Below, in pieces: positions 52,544 through 62,087 of a stretch of 64,000 nt of DNA. A program made the position numbers and the translations under genes. Below the pieces are notes generated by a model. That model had not been told where the DNA came from. It ran no database searches and worked only from the letters and a program-made list of their open reading frames with translations. Position 1 is the first letter of the stretch. Each line of letters begins with the position of its first letter. This DNA comes from GWE2-42-39 sp963668595 (GTDB lineage Bacteria > Bacteroidota > Bacteroidia > Bacteroidales > Prolixibacteraceae): assembly GCA_963668595.1 (NCBI GenBank), contig OY764876.1, positions 558,001 through 622,000 of the forward strand, given 5' to 3'.

Positions 52544-53104
52544 TCACACATTCTCAAGTGTATCACGCCTTTTCATTTTCAATTTCTTAAAGTGAGATGG
52601 AGTTAGTCCTGTAAATTTTTTAAATTGATTTGACAGATGGGCAACACTGCTATAGTGCATTTTATAGGCTATTTCTGTTAAATTCAATTCATCATATACA
52701 ATGAGTTCTTTTACCCTTTCAATCTTGTGTGTCAGGTAAAATTTCTCAATAGTAATTCCTTTGACTTCAGAAAACAGATTGGCAAGATACGTGTAATCAT
52801 AGTTGAGTTTCTCGCTTAGATAATCAGAAAGGTTAACTTTTATCTGTTCTTCGGTGTAATGCACTAGTTCGATAATGGCATTTTTTATTTTTTCGACAAG
52901 GATACTTTTTTTATCATCCATCACGAGCAAACCGGATTTTTTTAGCGCGAAATCTAATTGCTCCAGTTGTGCCTGATTAATATCTCCAATAATTTCAGCT
53001 TCTCCAATTCTTACATAAACGTACGGAATTCCAATCTTTTCCAGCTCAGTTTTTACCACCATCTGGCAGCGAATACAAACCATATTTTTAATGTAGATTT
53101 TCAA
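52544..53104 (-). CDS. AraC-family regulator with HMA-like CxxC N-terminal domain
   Basis: A 186-residue protein. Residues 1-65 resemble a heavy-metal-associated (ferredoxin-like) domain, with the cysteine pair in NMVCIRCQMVVKTELEKIG (C-I-R-C) near the N-terminus. Residues about 85-180 are an AraC DNA-binding domain (LTEIAYKMHYSSVAHLSNQFKKFTGLTPSHFK). This short architecture is common in Bacteroidota near stress and metal genes and could sense metal or thiol state. The neighbouring cupin and small genes are candidate targets. Confidence 0.8.
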   Translation of the reverse strand: MKIYIKNMVCIRCQMVVKTELEKIGIPYVYVRIGEAEIIGDINQAQLEQLDFALKKSGLLVMDDKKSILVEKIKNAIIELVHYTEEQIKVNLSDYLSEKLNYDYTYLANLFSEVKGITIEKFYLTHKIERVKELIVYDELNLTEIAYKMHYSSVAHLSNQFKKFTGLTPSHFKKLKMKRRDTLENV

Positions 53105-53197
53105 CTGATCTGTTTTTTTATGAAAGAATATAGAAAGATACCATATATTTCGAGATTATACGGAATCATAAGAAGAAGCACTTGCTGGAGATAAAAT

Positions 53198-53232
53198 AAA
53201 AAACTCCGCAGCATTTAACTGCGGAGTTTTTT
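53198..53232. terminator. Bidirectional terminator between AraC regulator and sulfatase
   Basis: AAAAAACTCCGCA (53198-53210) pairs with TGCGGAGTTTTTT (53220-53232) around GCATTTAAC. It ends the minus-strand sulfatase transcript. Confidence 0.9.
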
Positions 53233-53271
53233 ATTTACTACTCTTTTGCCTTTCATCTCGATTTTTATTTG

Positions 53272-54675
53272 CTAAAAATCATCAGGAATCGGGTAATGCA
53301 TGGCTGCATACCATTGCAATACTTCTTTTTTAAGTTTTTCTACAAGTTTTGGGTGAGTATTTGCCAGGTTGTTGGTTTCCGGTTCGTCTGTTGCAATATT
53401 GTACAATTCAGGGTTCGAGCCGTCGGTATTAATTAGCAATTTGTAATCGCCTTGGCGGATTGCCAGATCAGGATTGTCCTTGTTCTTTTCGAACTTTTTT
53501 ATTCCCGGAGGACGTTGCCACATAACCGGTTCTTTTCGCATGCTTTGTTCGTAGCCGAGCATGGCTTTGCTCATATCCATTCCGTCGAATTTCGAGCCTT
53601 TAATTTGGGGTACTTTCACTATTTTCAGAATCGATGGTGCTAAATCCATCCCGGCAATAACGGTGCGCGAATTTATTTGCCCGCGTTGTTGTGCCGAAAT
53701 AAAATTGGGTCCCCAAACGATTAGCGGTTCGCGAATTCCGCCTTCGTACAGCGTTCCTTTGTGTCCTTTTAGCGGGCCGGCTGATCCGATTCCTTTTGCC
53801 GGGCCATTGTCGCTGGCAATAATAATGAGTGTATTGTCTTTCAATGCCGGATGTTGCTGAATATATTCGAACAAGGTATTTAGCTGAATATCCATCTCTT
53901 TGATGGTTCCTTTGTAAAGGTCGTCGGCATTGCTGTTGCCCCGTAATTTTTTTGGTGGCTCGTGAGGCGCGTGTACATCGTCGGGCCAAAGATTGATGTA
54001 AAACGGTTTTCCGGCAGACAATGCTTTGTTCATGGACTGAATGGTGCGGCTGACAAATGTTTGGGTGAAGTTTTCACGCTTAATCCAGTGGATTTCCCCT
54101 TTGCCCAGCGCAGCCGACATTCTTTCCAAATTTCGGGTACTGTCTTTCAATCCGAGCGTTTGGTAAGTTGCTAAATATCTTTCGCCAATTCCTTCGAACT
54201 GAGTTACCGACTCGTTAAATCCGTATTCGGTAATGTAGGGCACATCTCCAATGTCGCGTCCGCCTCCCATGTGCCATTTACCGATATGTGCCGTGTAGTA
54301 TCCCGATTGCTGAAGGTTGCGGGCCAGTGTGGGAGCTTCGAGCGACAGAAAATCGTTCATTCCCCGTTCTGTATTTGATTTTTTATCGTTGATGAAGGAA
54401 GAAATACCCCAGCGGAACGGATATTGACCGGTGGTTACTGCAACGCGCGAAGGCGAGCAAATCGGGGCATTTACATAAAACTGGTTGAAACGAATGCCTT
54501 CTTGAGCAAGCCGGTCGATGTTGGGTGTTTCGTAGTGTTTGTTTCCGTAGCAGGCCAGGTCGCCATAGCCCATATCGTCGATAAAAATAAAAAGCACATT
54601 GGGTTTGTCCTGACTGAATGCATGATTGATGCAAAACAAAAAAAAGGTCAGACAAAAGGTTAAAATTTTTTTCAT
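53272..54675 (-). CDS. Secreted S1-family sulfatase
   Basis: A 467-residue protein with a signal peptide (cleavage near AFSQ-DK). It has FIFIDDMGYGDLACYG (metal-binding Asp pair) and the formylglycine signature CSPSR with C73, followed by VAVTTGQYP. IGKWHMGG and IIASDNGPAKG supply further active-site residues. Maturation needs an anaerobic or FGE-type formylglycine enzyme, not seen here. It removes sulfate esters from glycans in the periplasm. It is minus-strand, downstream of the HTCS, with a TAGCATTATTGTT site in its upstream region. Confidence 0.9.
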   Translation of the reverse strand: MKKILTFCLTFFLFCINHAFSQDKPNVLFIFIDDMGYGDLACYGNKHYETPNIDRLAQEGIRFNQFYVNAPICSPSRVAVTTGQYPFRWGISSFINDKKSNTERGMNDFLSLEAPTLARNLQQSGYYTAHIGKWHMGGGRDIGDVPYITEYGFNESVTQFEGIGERYLATYQTLGLKDSTRNLERMSAALGKGEIHWIKRENFTQTFVSRTIQSMNKALSAGKPFYINLWPDDVHAPHEPPKKLRGNSNADDLYKGTIKEMDIQLNTLFEYIQQHPALKDNTLIIIASDNGPAKGIGSAGPLKGHKGTLYEGGIREPLIVWGPNFISAQQRGQINSRTVIAGMDLAPSILKIVKVPQIKGSKFDGMDMSKAMLGYEQSMRKEPVMWQRPPGIKKFEKNKDNPDLAIRQGDYKLLINTDGSNPELYNIATDEPETNNLANTHPKLVEKLKKEVLQWYAAMHYPIPDDF

Positions 54676-54775
54676 ACAACAAAATAGTTTTAGCTGATTG
54701 TCAGCATGGGTTTAGTGTGTCGGCACAAAGTTGACGAGAGTGTTCATTTTTGCAGAGGACAGACGTTCTGCATGC

Positions 54776-54789
54776 TAGCATTATTGTTT
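54776..54789 (+). promoter_or_regulatory. Candidate HTCS binding site upstream of the sulfatase
   Basis: TAGCATTATTGTTT matches the first 14 bases of the two direct repeats at 58948 and 58970 in the HTCS/sulfatase divergent region. It lies 101 bp upstream of the 54675 start. Confidence 0.45.
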
Positions 54790-54812
54790 CTTCTTTCAGC
54801 AAAAGAAAACGA

Positions 54813-57800
54813 TCAGCTTGTTGTTTCGTCCGGCGATTGTGTGTTGTCGCTTGCCTGTTTGCTGCGGTAAGCCGTTGGCGAAATGTTGAACATTTTTTTG
54901 AATATCCGGCTGAAATAATTTGGATCGTTGAAGCCGACTTTATAGGCAACTTCCGACATGGTCAGCTCCTGATTGCTGATCAGAATGCGCTGCGCTTCTT
55001 TCAATCGTATGGTATTGATGAATTCGGTTGCGCTCAGATCGAGTATTTGTTTCAGCTTGGTGTGTAGCAATGTCCTTCCGATGCCGGCCTCGCGTGTAAT
55101 TACTGAAACATTCAGTTCCGGATTGTCAATGTTTTCGAGAACGATGGCGCTGATCCGTTCAATAAACTGCTGGTCGCGGTTTTTAATCGGATGATCGACC
55201 TGTATATTTCCGAATTGAATAAAATGCTTTTTCAGGTTCGATTTGGCAACCAGAATATTTCTGATTTGCAGTTCCAGCTCGGGTAGCAGAAATGGTTTGG
55301 ACAAATATTGATCGGCACCAACTTCAAGACTTTCAATCCTGGTTTCGATGTCTGATTTGGATGTCAGCATAATAATGGGGATGTGGCAGTATTCGAAATT
55401 CGATTTTAATTCTTTGCACAGGCTGATACCATCCATTTTTGGCATCATCAGGTCGGTGATAATGAGGTCGGGAACCTGTTTGTGAACACTGTCCAGCGCC
55501 TCTTGACCATTTGAAACCGCACTTACTGCATATTTTCCACGGAAATGATCGCAGAGGAATTTCAGCAGTTCTTTATTGTCTTCAACAAACAAAATCTCAA
55601 ATTCTTTGCGCATTTCTCCGGCTTCATCCTCCTCGTCATCGTTGGTCTGAATACTCAGGTTTTCGATAATATTGCTGTTTACGGAGATTGCAGGATTGTT
55701 TTCTTTGGTGGCGGTTTCTGCCACGTACGGAAGTTTTACCGTAAATGCAGTGCCTTCACCGGGTTTGCTTTCAACAGAAATAGTACCGTTTAAAAATTTT
55801 ACGAGGCTTTGTGTGTAGGTTAATCCAATACCACTCCCTTGATAATCATTTTGCTGGTCGTCGATTTTGTAAAATAAATTGAAAATTTTGTCCAGTTTTT
55901 CTTCGCTGATACCCACACCGGTATCGGAAACAACCAATTTTAAAAAGGTATTTTGTTCTTCGTTAATAGCGCTGACTTCCAGTTTTATTTCTCCATGTTT
56001 GAGTGTATATTTAAATGCATTGCTGAGCAAGTTTGAAACAATTTTTTCGAGCTTATCCGGATCGAACCGGGTGTAAAGATGTTCGCATTCGCTAATGAAA
56101 TAATACTCAAGTTCTTTTTTTGAAAACAAAGTACTGAATGCAAGAAAAGCCTCTTTCAGAAACTGAATTACATCGCCTGTTTGCAGGTCGGGATTCGCAT
56201 GATCGGTTTCTATTTTCCTGAAATCCATCAGTTGGCTAATCAGAAATTGAAGTCTGATGGTGTTTCGTTTCAGTGTATTGAGCCTGCTTTTGAATTCTTC
56301 AGGAATATTTTCGGTTGAAAAAAACGAGTCGAGAGTTGCCAAAATGATTGTCAATGGAGTTTTGAACTCGTGCGAGATGTAGGTGAAAAAATTAATCTTG
56401 TGACGGTGAAGTTCGTTCAGCTTTTCTTTTTCAATCTTTTCAATCTTTAAGCTCATCTTTTCCTGATGCCTGATTTCGTTGAATCGGTACAAGGCAAAAA
56501 CAATGGCTCCAAGCAAAATTACGTAAAACAGGTAGGCCCAAAAAGTTCGCCACAGTGGCGGAAGAACCACCAGTTTAATCGTTCGTTGCAGTTGGCTGGG
56601 ATAATTGTAGCTGTTGGTCGCTTTAATATGAAAAAAATATTCGCCGGGAGGAAGGTTCGTATAAGTAGCGCTTAAGTTACTTCCTGCCGGTTGCCAGCTC
56701 GATTCAAAACCTTCCATGTAGTAGAAGAAATTGTTTTTCCCTCTTGAATGAAAATCGAGAGCAATGAAATCGAAACTGATAACATTCTGGTTGTACTTTA
56801 AGTGAATTTCTTTTGTCAGATCAATATCCTGCTTCAGCACCGATTTCTCGCCGGGCTGTACGGCTTGATTGAATAACCTGAAATTTGTGAAGTGAACTTC
56901 GGGTTCCGATTCAACTATTTTTATTTGGTCGGGATGGAAATAATTGAATCCATTGACTGCGCCAAAATACATGGTCCCATCTTCGGCCTTGAACGAGGAT
57001 TTGTAGTTGAACTGATTGCCGACCAGACCGTGATCAACCGTAAAATTTGTAAATTCTTCGGTGTGGGAGTCGAATTTTGAGATCCCCTTGTTGGTGCTCA
57101 TCCACAACTGATTGTGCTCATCTTCAAGTATTCCGTAAACCACATTGTTTGACAGCCCGTTGTTCATGTTGTAGGTTTTGAACTGCTGTTTTTCGGGATT
57201 GAACATGACCAATCCACCACCTCGTGTGCCGAACCAAATGGTTCCGCGACTATCAACGCAATGACAAATGAAATTGTCGTTGGTTAGCGACTCGGTATTT
57301 TTCTGATTAAAATGATCGATTGAATCGGTTGTTGCGTTGTAGCGAAATACGCCGAATTTATTGTTGGTACATATCCAGTAGTTTTTCTGCTTATCCTGAA
57401 AAATATCATAGACAAATTTTCCGCGGAATGTTTTGGGTTTGAATCGGGAGAAGCGTTTGCTCTTTGTGTCGAAAAGATCAACCCCATCCATGGTGCCAAC
57501 CCATATCGAGTCTGATTGGTGGTCGTTATACAGCGCAAAAACAAAGCCGTTTATGAGTGAACTTGGGTCGTTGGGCAAATGGGAGTAATTTTTTGTGTTG
57601 AAATTGGTCGGATCAATTTGTATAATTCCTTCCATAAAGTTGCCTGAATAAATTTTGCCATCGGGGCCAGTAATCAGAGCATGTACATTGGAGCTAACCG
57701 ATCTATTTCCTGCTTTTCGGTTGTGCAGGATGTGCTGAAACTGGTTTTTTTGCGGATCGAATATCGCAATGCCTGCATCTTCGGTGGCAACCCACAGTTT

Positions 57801-58892
57801 GCCATGCGGACCGGTAATAATCTGACTAATTGCTTTTCCAGATAAATCGCCCGGTTTTACTCCTGGCTTTACGGTTTTAAATCCGTTAGAGGTAGGTTCG
57901 CAAAAATTAATTCCTCCGAAATAAGTACCCAGCCACATAATATTTTCGCGACTTCTGAAAATTTTATAAATGGCGTTGTCGTTAATCGTTTCGGTATTTT
58001 GGTCGAATTGCTGTACGTAATGTTCGTATTTCCCTTCATCTTGTTTGTAAACGAATAATCCATTTTCACTTCCAATCCAGTAGTTGCCATCCGAATCTTC
58101 TTCAATACATCGGACAAAATACATCGGATGCATTGCTTGATGCGGTTCTTGTAATTTGAGCGGGTTAAAATGCTGGGTTTCGGTATCAAAAAGTAGTAAC
58201 CCATTCCGGAATGTGCCAATCCATAACTGGTTTTTCGAGTCGATTTTTATGCAGGCAATCGATGACGGAATGAATTCCGGCGATTGATCAGGCTTTACGT
58301 AAAATGTTTTCAGAATATTCCATTTTGCACTGAATTTGAAAAGCCGTTGCCGCTTAAAACACCATAAATTTCCATCGGCATCTTCCTGTATTTGATACAT
58401 CGCATTTTCAATGGGCAATCGCTCTTTTACTTCTCCTTCTTCGGTAACGTAATAAACTCCGGTGCGAGATGAAACAATAATCTGTCCTTTCGAGGTTTGA
58501 AAAATATCATGAATGTATCCCAGTGATTGCTCGTTAACGAGTATCTGCTGAAAATTATCTTGTTCGGGTTTGAATAAACACAAGCCATTGATGGTTCCAA
58601 TAAATAAGTTACCCTGTTTGCTTACCAGTAACGAATGAACCTCATTTTCGGGGATTGATGTTGGGGTTTTGTTCGAATAATAGTTTCTAAATCCATAACT
58701 GTCGTAGCGATTGAGTCCTTCTCCGGTTGCCATCCAGATGAACCCGTTGTTGTCTTGTGTAATATCGAAAATAGTGTTGTGTGATAGGCCTTCGGTTGCT
58801 GTGAAATGTCTGAATACTTTATCTGCTGCATCGGTATTACTGCAAAACAATAATGCAAAGGTTAATATTAGTAAGTTAAGAGAATGCTTCAT
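54813..58892 (-). CDS. Hybrid two-component system regulator (HTCS)
   Basis: A 1359-residue single-chain sensor-regulator. It has a signal peptide (cleavage near TDAA-DK), then two-component-propeller repeats (about 25-690, for example DNNGFIWMATGEGLNRYD), a Y_Y_Y domain (about 715-775, LPPGEYFFHIKATN) and a transmembrane helix (about 783-805). It continues with a HisKA domain with H841 in FTYISHEFKTPL, HATPase_c (VSDTGVGI, GSGIGLTY), a receiver domain with D1147 in IITDLMMPKMDG, and an AraC HTH at about 1250-1345. HTCS proteins sense a specific oligosaccharide in the periplasm and switch on the adjacent utilisation locus. The flanking sulfatases and GH43 are the expected targets. Confidence 0.95.
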   Translation of the reverse strand: MKHSLNLLILTFALLFCSNTDAADKVFRHFTATEGLSHNTIFDITQDNNGFIWMATGEGLNRYDSYGFRNYYSNKTPTSIPENEVHSLLVSKQGNLFIGTINGLCLFKPEQDNFQQILVNEQSLGYIHDIFQTSKGQIIVSSRTGVYYVTEEGEVKERLPIENAMYQIQEDADGNLWCFKRQRLFKFSAKWNILKTFYVKPDQSPEFIPSSIACIKIDSKNQLWIGTFRNGLLLFDTETQHFNPLKLQEPHQAMHPMYFVRCIEEDSDGNYWIGSENGLFVYKQDEGKYEHYVQQFDQNTETINDNAIYKIFRSRENIMWLGTYFGGINFCEPTSNGFKTVKPGVKPGDLSGKAISQIITGPHGKLWVATEDAGIAIFDPQKNQFQHILHNRKAGNRSVSSNVHALITGPDGKIYSGNFMEGIIQIDPTNFNTKNYSHLPNDPSSLINGFVFALYNDHQSDSIWVGTMDGVDLFDTKSKRFSRFKPKTFRGKFVYDIFQDKQKNYWICTNNKFGVFRYNATTDSIDHFNQKNTESLTNDNFICHCVDSRGTIWFGTRGGGLVMFNPEKQQFKTYNMNNGLSNNVVYGILEDEHNQLWMSTNKGISKFDSHTEEFTNFTVDHGLVGNQFNYKSSFKAEDGTMYFGAVNGFNYFHPDQIKIVESEPEVHFTNFRLFNQAVQPGEKSVLKQDIDLTKEIHLKYNQNVISFDFIALDFHSRGKNNFFYYMEGFESSWQPAGSNLSATYTNLPPGEYFFHIKATNSYNYPSQLQRTIKLVVLPPLWRTFWAYLFYVILLGAIVFALYRFNEIRHQEKMSLKIEKIEKEKLNELHRHKINFFTYISHEFKTPLTIILATLDSFFSTENIPEEFKSRLNTLKRNTIRLQFLISQLMDFRKIETDHANPDLQTGDVIQFLKEAFLAFSTLFSKKELEYYFISECEHLYTRFDPDKLEKIVSNLLSNAFKYTLKHGEIKLEVSAINEEQNTFLKLVVSDTGVGISEEKLDKIFNLFYKIDDQQNDYQGSGIGLTYTQSLVKFLNGTISVESKPGEGTAFTVKLPYVAETATKENNPAISVNSNIIENLSIQTNDDEEDEAGEMRKEFEILFVEDNKELLKFLCDHFRGKYAVSAVSNGQEALDSVHKQVPDLIITDLMMPKMDGISLCKELKSNFEYCHIPIIMLTSKSDIETRIESLEVGADQYLSKPFLLPELELQIRNILVAKSNLKKHFIQFGNIQVDHPIKNRDQQFIERISAIVLENIDNPELNVSVITREAGIGRTLLHTKLKQILDLSATEFINTIRLKEAQRILISNQELTMSEVAYKVGFNDPNYFSRIFKKMFNISPTAYRSKQASDNTQSPDETTS

Positions 58893-58947
58893 AGCTGTAA
58901 AAATAATTGTTTGAATGACAATCTGTTCCTTTCTTTTGTTGATTTAG

Positions 58948-58985
58948 TAGCATTATTGTTTACATCAATTAGCATTATTGTTCAC
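58948..58985 (+). promoter_or_regulatory. Tandem operator candidate in the HTCS-sulfatase divergent region
   Basis: TAGCATTATTGTTTAC (58948-58963) and TAGCATTATTGTTCAC (58970-58985) differ by one base and are 22 bp apart start to start, two helical turns, as expected for direct-repeat sites of a dimeric AraC-type output domain. A third full-length match is at 54776, and the first ten bases occur inverted at 60583-60592. Confidence 0.6.
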
Positions 58986-59133
58986 GCGTGTTGTTTCTTT
59001 TCGGAATGAGCTATTTTCAGAACATTCTTCATGAAGTGTGAATGAAACTCCTGCTGATGTTTTTATCATCGTTTTTATATTTGGTAGTCTGTTGTATTCG
59101 CAAAACAAAAACCAATAACTAAGCTGAATGTGT

Positions 59134-60567
59134 ATGAAAAATCTTGTTTATTCGTTTCCATTGCTGCTCGGACTGTTTTCGGTACAGCATGTCGAGGCCA
59201 CAAAGAATATGCATGAATCGTCAAAACCGAATATCATCATTCTTCTTGCCGATGATTTGGGATGGGGAGATGTTGGTTTTCACGGGAGTAAAATTAAAAC
59301 GCCCAATATTGATCGACTTTCGGAAGCAGGGATTAAGTTAAGCCGCTTTTATGTGGCCCCGGTATGTTCACCAACGCGAGCCGGATTAATGACTGGTATG
59401 TATCCCAATCGGTTTGGAATTCGTGAAACGGTAATTCCGCCCTGGCGCGATTTTGGCCTTGATCCGGATGTGACGATCATTCCTGAGTTTTTGAGAGAAC
59501 ATGGTTACCAGAATCGTGCAATCATCGGGAAATGGCATCTTGGGCATTCGCGTGCTGAGTATTACCCGATGAATAATGGTTTCACTCACTTCTACGGACA
59601 TTTAAACGGTGCAATTGACTATTTTACCCACGAACGCGATGGGGAACTTGACTGGCACAACGATTTTGCTTCGTGTTACGACAAAGGTTATTCAACCGAT
59701 TTAATTGCTGCCGAGTCGGTGCGTTGTATCCGCGAGTATGCCAAAGATGGGCCATTCTTTTTGTATGTTGCCTTCAATGCTCCGCATACTCCGCTTCAGG
59801 CAAAAACCGACGATTTAAAATTATATGGTTACGACGAATCACAGCCTGCCTATTCGAATAAAAGAGGAAAAGTTTCAGTTGGACAGGGAAATACCCAGAA
59901 GCAGACGTATTCGGCAATGGTAACTTGTATGGATCGTGGAATTGGAAGTATTCTTGAAACGCTGAAAGAGCTGAATATTGAGGAAAATACGCTGGTTATT
60001 TTCCTGAGCGATAATGGTGCCGACGAAGGTTCCGGTGGTGGATCGAGTGGTGCGCTGAATGGGCATAAATTTCAGGAATATGATGGAGGAGTTCGTTCTC
60101 CTGCTGTTATTCGCTGGCCTGCCCGGCAAGGAAAGCAAAAGGAAATTTCGCAATTGACTGGTTTTGTAGATGTTTTTCCGACTATTTGTGATATTGTGGC
60201 TCCAGAAAGTGCTCGCCCATCAACTTTTGACGGAATCAGTATGCTGAAAATAATCGAAGGAAAGGAACAGTCGATCGATCGTACTTTTTATTTGGGTTGT
60301 GGCGCATTGATTGAAAATGAGTGGAAAATAATACGTCCGGGACTGAATCCTAAAATGAATTTGTCTCACGATGTTCTTTTCAATCTGGTGAACGATCCGT
60401 ATGAGGAAGCTGATCTTTCGAAAGAGCAAACCGGAATTGTGGAGAAACTGAACCGAAAAGTGAAGGAGTATGATGCAATTAAGCCTGCGCAGGAAGTATT
60501 GCCATACGAGGTGGGGCGCGATGGATTTGTCCCTCCTCACGAATGGAACATTTTTATAAGAAAATAA
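59134..60567 (+). CDS. Secreted S1-family sulfatase
   Basis: A 477-residue protein from the ATG at 59134 (MKNLVYSFPLLLG; an ATG two codons upstream is possible). It has a signal peptide ending near VEA, then ILLADDLGWGDVGFHG and the formylglycine motif CSPTR (C78) followed by AGLMTGMYP. IGKWHLGH and FLSDNGADEG complete the active site. It resembles arylsulfatase-A-like S1 members. It is the first gene of the plus-strand PUL segment, directly after the candidate HTCS operator. Confidence 0.9.
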   Translation: MKNLVYSFPLLLGLFSVQHVEATKNMHESSKPNIIILLADDLGWGDVGFHGSKIKTPNIDRLSEAGIKLSRFYVAPVCSPTRAGLMTGMYPNRFGIRETVIPPWRDFGLDPDVTIIPEFLREHGYQNRAIIGKWHLGHSRAEYYPMNNGFTHFYGHLNGAIDYFTHERDGELDWHNDFASCYDKGYSTDLIAAESVRCIREYAKDGPFFLYVAFNAPHTPLQAKTDDLKLYGYDESQPAYSNKRGKVSVGQGNTQKQTYSAMVTCMDRGIGSILETLKELNIEENTLVIFLSDNGADEGSGGGSSGALNGHKFQEYDGGVRSPAVIRWPARQGKQKEISQLTGFVDVFPTICDIVAPESARPSTFDGISMLKIIEGKEQSIDRTFYLGCGALIENEWKIIRPGLNPKMNLSHDVLFNLVNDPYEEADLSKEQTGIVEKLNRKVKEYDAIKPAQEVLPYEVGRDGFVPPHEWNIFIRK

Positions 60568-60612
60568 TGAAGGCTTGAAATAAATAATGCTAAAAATAGA
60601 CACATGAAATGA

Positions 60613-60660
60613 GCATGATTCAGGGAAACGCCAATCGAAATGAATATTTCCCAATCATGC
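60613..60660 (+). promoter_or_regulatory. Inverted repeat in the leader of the third sulfatase
   Basis: GCATGATT (60613-60620) and GGGAAA (60623-60628) pair with TTTCCC (60647-60652) and AATCATGC (60653-60660), giving 14 paired bases with a 2-nt bulge and an 18-nt loop. It lies 37 bp upstream of the next start codon and has no T-tract, so it could be an RNA leader structure or an operator rather than a terminator. Confidence 0.4.
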
Positions 60661-60697
60661 GAATTACATTCGACAAATCAAAATAAATTATATACGA

Positions 60698-62077
60698 ATG
60701 AATAAATTGAAATTATTGATTTCATCGGTGGTTTGCGTGAGCCCTTTTGTTGGAAAGACAGAGGTTCCAGAAACGAAGAAACCACATCGAAATATCGTGG
60801 TTTTTATTGCCGATGATTTGGCTCGTAACGAATTAAGTTGCTACGGAGGTGAAAATGTAACGACCCCGAATATTGATCACTTTGCCTCCGAAGGAGTGCG
60901 CTTTAACCGGATGTTTTCATCTACAACCATGTGTTGCCCGATACGGGCATCCATTTACACGGGCTTGTATCCGGTTAGTCATGGTGTGTACAAAAATCAC
61001 GCGGCAACTACAGTCGGAATAAAAAGCGTTGTGCATTATTTTACCGATGCTGGTTATCGGGTTGGATTGACCGGGAAAACGCATATCCGTCCAAAATCGG
61101 TTTATCCGTTTGAGATAATTAATGGCTTTGAACCCAATTGTGTGAGCAAAACCGCTAATTATACGACCGACGGAATTATTGAATTCATGAAGCGAAATGA
61201 AGAGCAACCTTTCTGTTTGTTCGTTTGTAGTACTCTTCCTCATGCTCCGTGGACGGTTGGCGATGCTTCTAATTTTGACGCAGCAAAGGTGAAGTTGCCT
61301 CCTCATTTTGTTGATAATGCGGAAACACGGGAAGCTTTTACTCGTTATTTGGCTGAAATTTCGGAGCTCGATCGTCAGTTTGGCGACGTGTTGAAAGCAA
61401 TTGAAAGTACCGGAAGGAAGGACGAAACGCTGGTAATATTCAGTGGTGAGCAAGGACCTCAATTCCCGGGTGGAAAATGGACCAGTTGGGATTACGGTCA
61501 AAAAAGTGCTTTCCTTGTTCGTTCGCCTGAAGCTTTTTTGCGGGGGCAAACTTCCGAAGCGATGCTGCAGTACGAAGATGTTTTACCTACTTTGCTCGAA
61601 TATACCGGAACAACTATTGATGAAAAACTGGATGGAAAAAGTTTCTTGCCGGTATTGAACGGGACGAGTGCCTCACACCGCGAATGGGCTTATGGAATTC
61701 ATAATAATTTTCCGGAGGGAACTCCGTATCCGATCCGGAGTATTCGCGATAATCGTTATAAGCTGATTGTGAATCTGATGCCTGATGCGACTTATTACGA
61801 GAAACATTTGATGAGTCTGGGTAAAGGGAATTACTGGAATGCATGGGTTAGCGATGCCAAAACCAGCGATACGGCAAAGCATTGGGTTGATCGGTATTTG
61901 ACGCGCCCGGCGATTGAGTTATACGATACGGAGAATGATCCGTGGGAATTGAATAACCTGGCTTCGGACAAAAAAATGAAGGCACGGATTTCGAAAATGG
62001 AAAAGGAACTGCATGCGTGGATGAAGCAGCAAAACGATCCGGGAGCTTCGCTTGATAAAGAAGTTGGGGAAGAATAA
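60698..62077 (+). CDS. Secreted sulfatase, heparan-N-sulfatase-like (S1_8 type)
   Basis: A 459-residue protein with an N-terminal hydrophobic segment (about 4-18), then FIADDLARNELSCYGG and the modification motif C79-C-P-I-R followed by ASIYTGLYPVSHG. The Ile at the fourth position is unusual (Ser/Thr is common), but the Cys-x-Pro-x-Arg frame is intact. LTGKTHIRP and FSGEQGPQFPGGKWTSWD match the subgroup containing N-sulfoglucosamine sulfohydrolase relatives. It overlaps nothing and is followed 10 bp later by the GH43 gene. Confidence 0.85.
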   Translation: MNKLKLLISSVVCVSPFVGKTEVPETKKPHRNIVVFIADDLARNELSCYGGENVTTPNIDHFASEGVRFNRMFSSTTMCCPIRASIYTGLYPVSHGVYKNHAATTVGIKSVVHYFTDAGYRVGLTGKTHIRPKSVYPFEIINGFEPNCVSKTANYTTDGIIEFMKRNEEQPFCLFVCSTLPHAPWTVGDASNFDAAKVKLPPHFVDNAETREAFTRYLAEISELDRQFGDVLKAIESTGRKDETLVIFSGEQGPQFPGGKWTSWDYGQKSAFLVRSPEAFLRGQTSEAMLQYEDVLPTLLEYTGTTIDEKLDGKSFLPVLNGTSASHREWAYGIHNNFPEGTPYPIRSIRDNRYKLIVNLMPDATYYEKHLMSLGKGNYWNAWVSDAKTSDTAKHWVDRYLTRPAIELYDTENDPWELNNLASDKKMKARISKMEKELHAWMKQQNDPGASLDKEVGEE

Positions 62078-62087
62078 GTGGTTCAAT

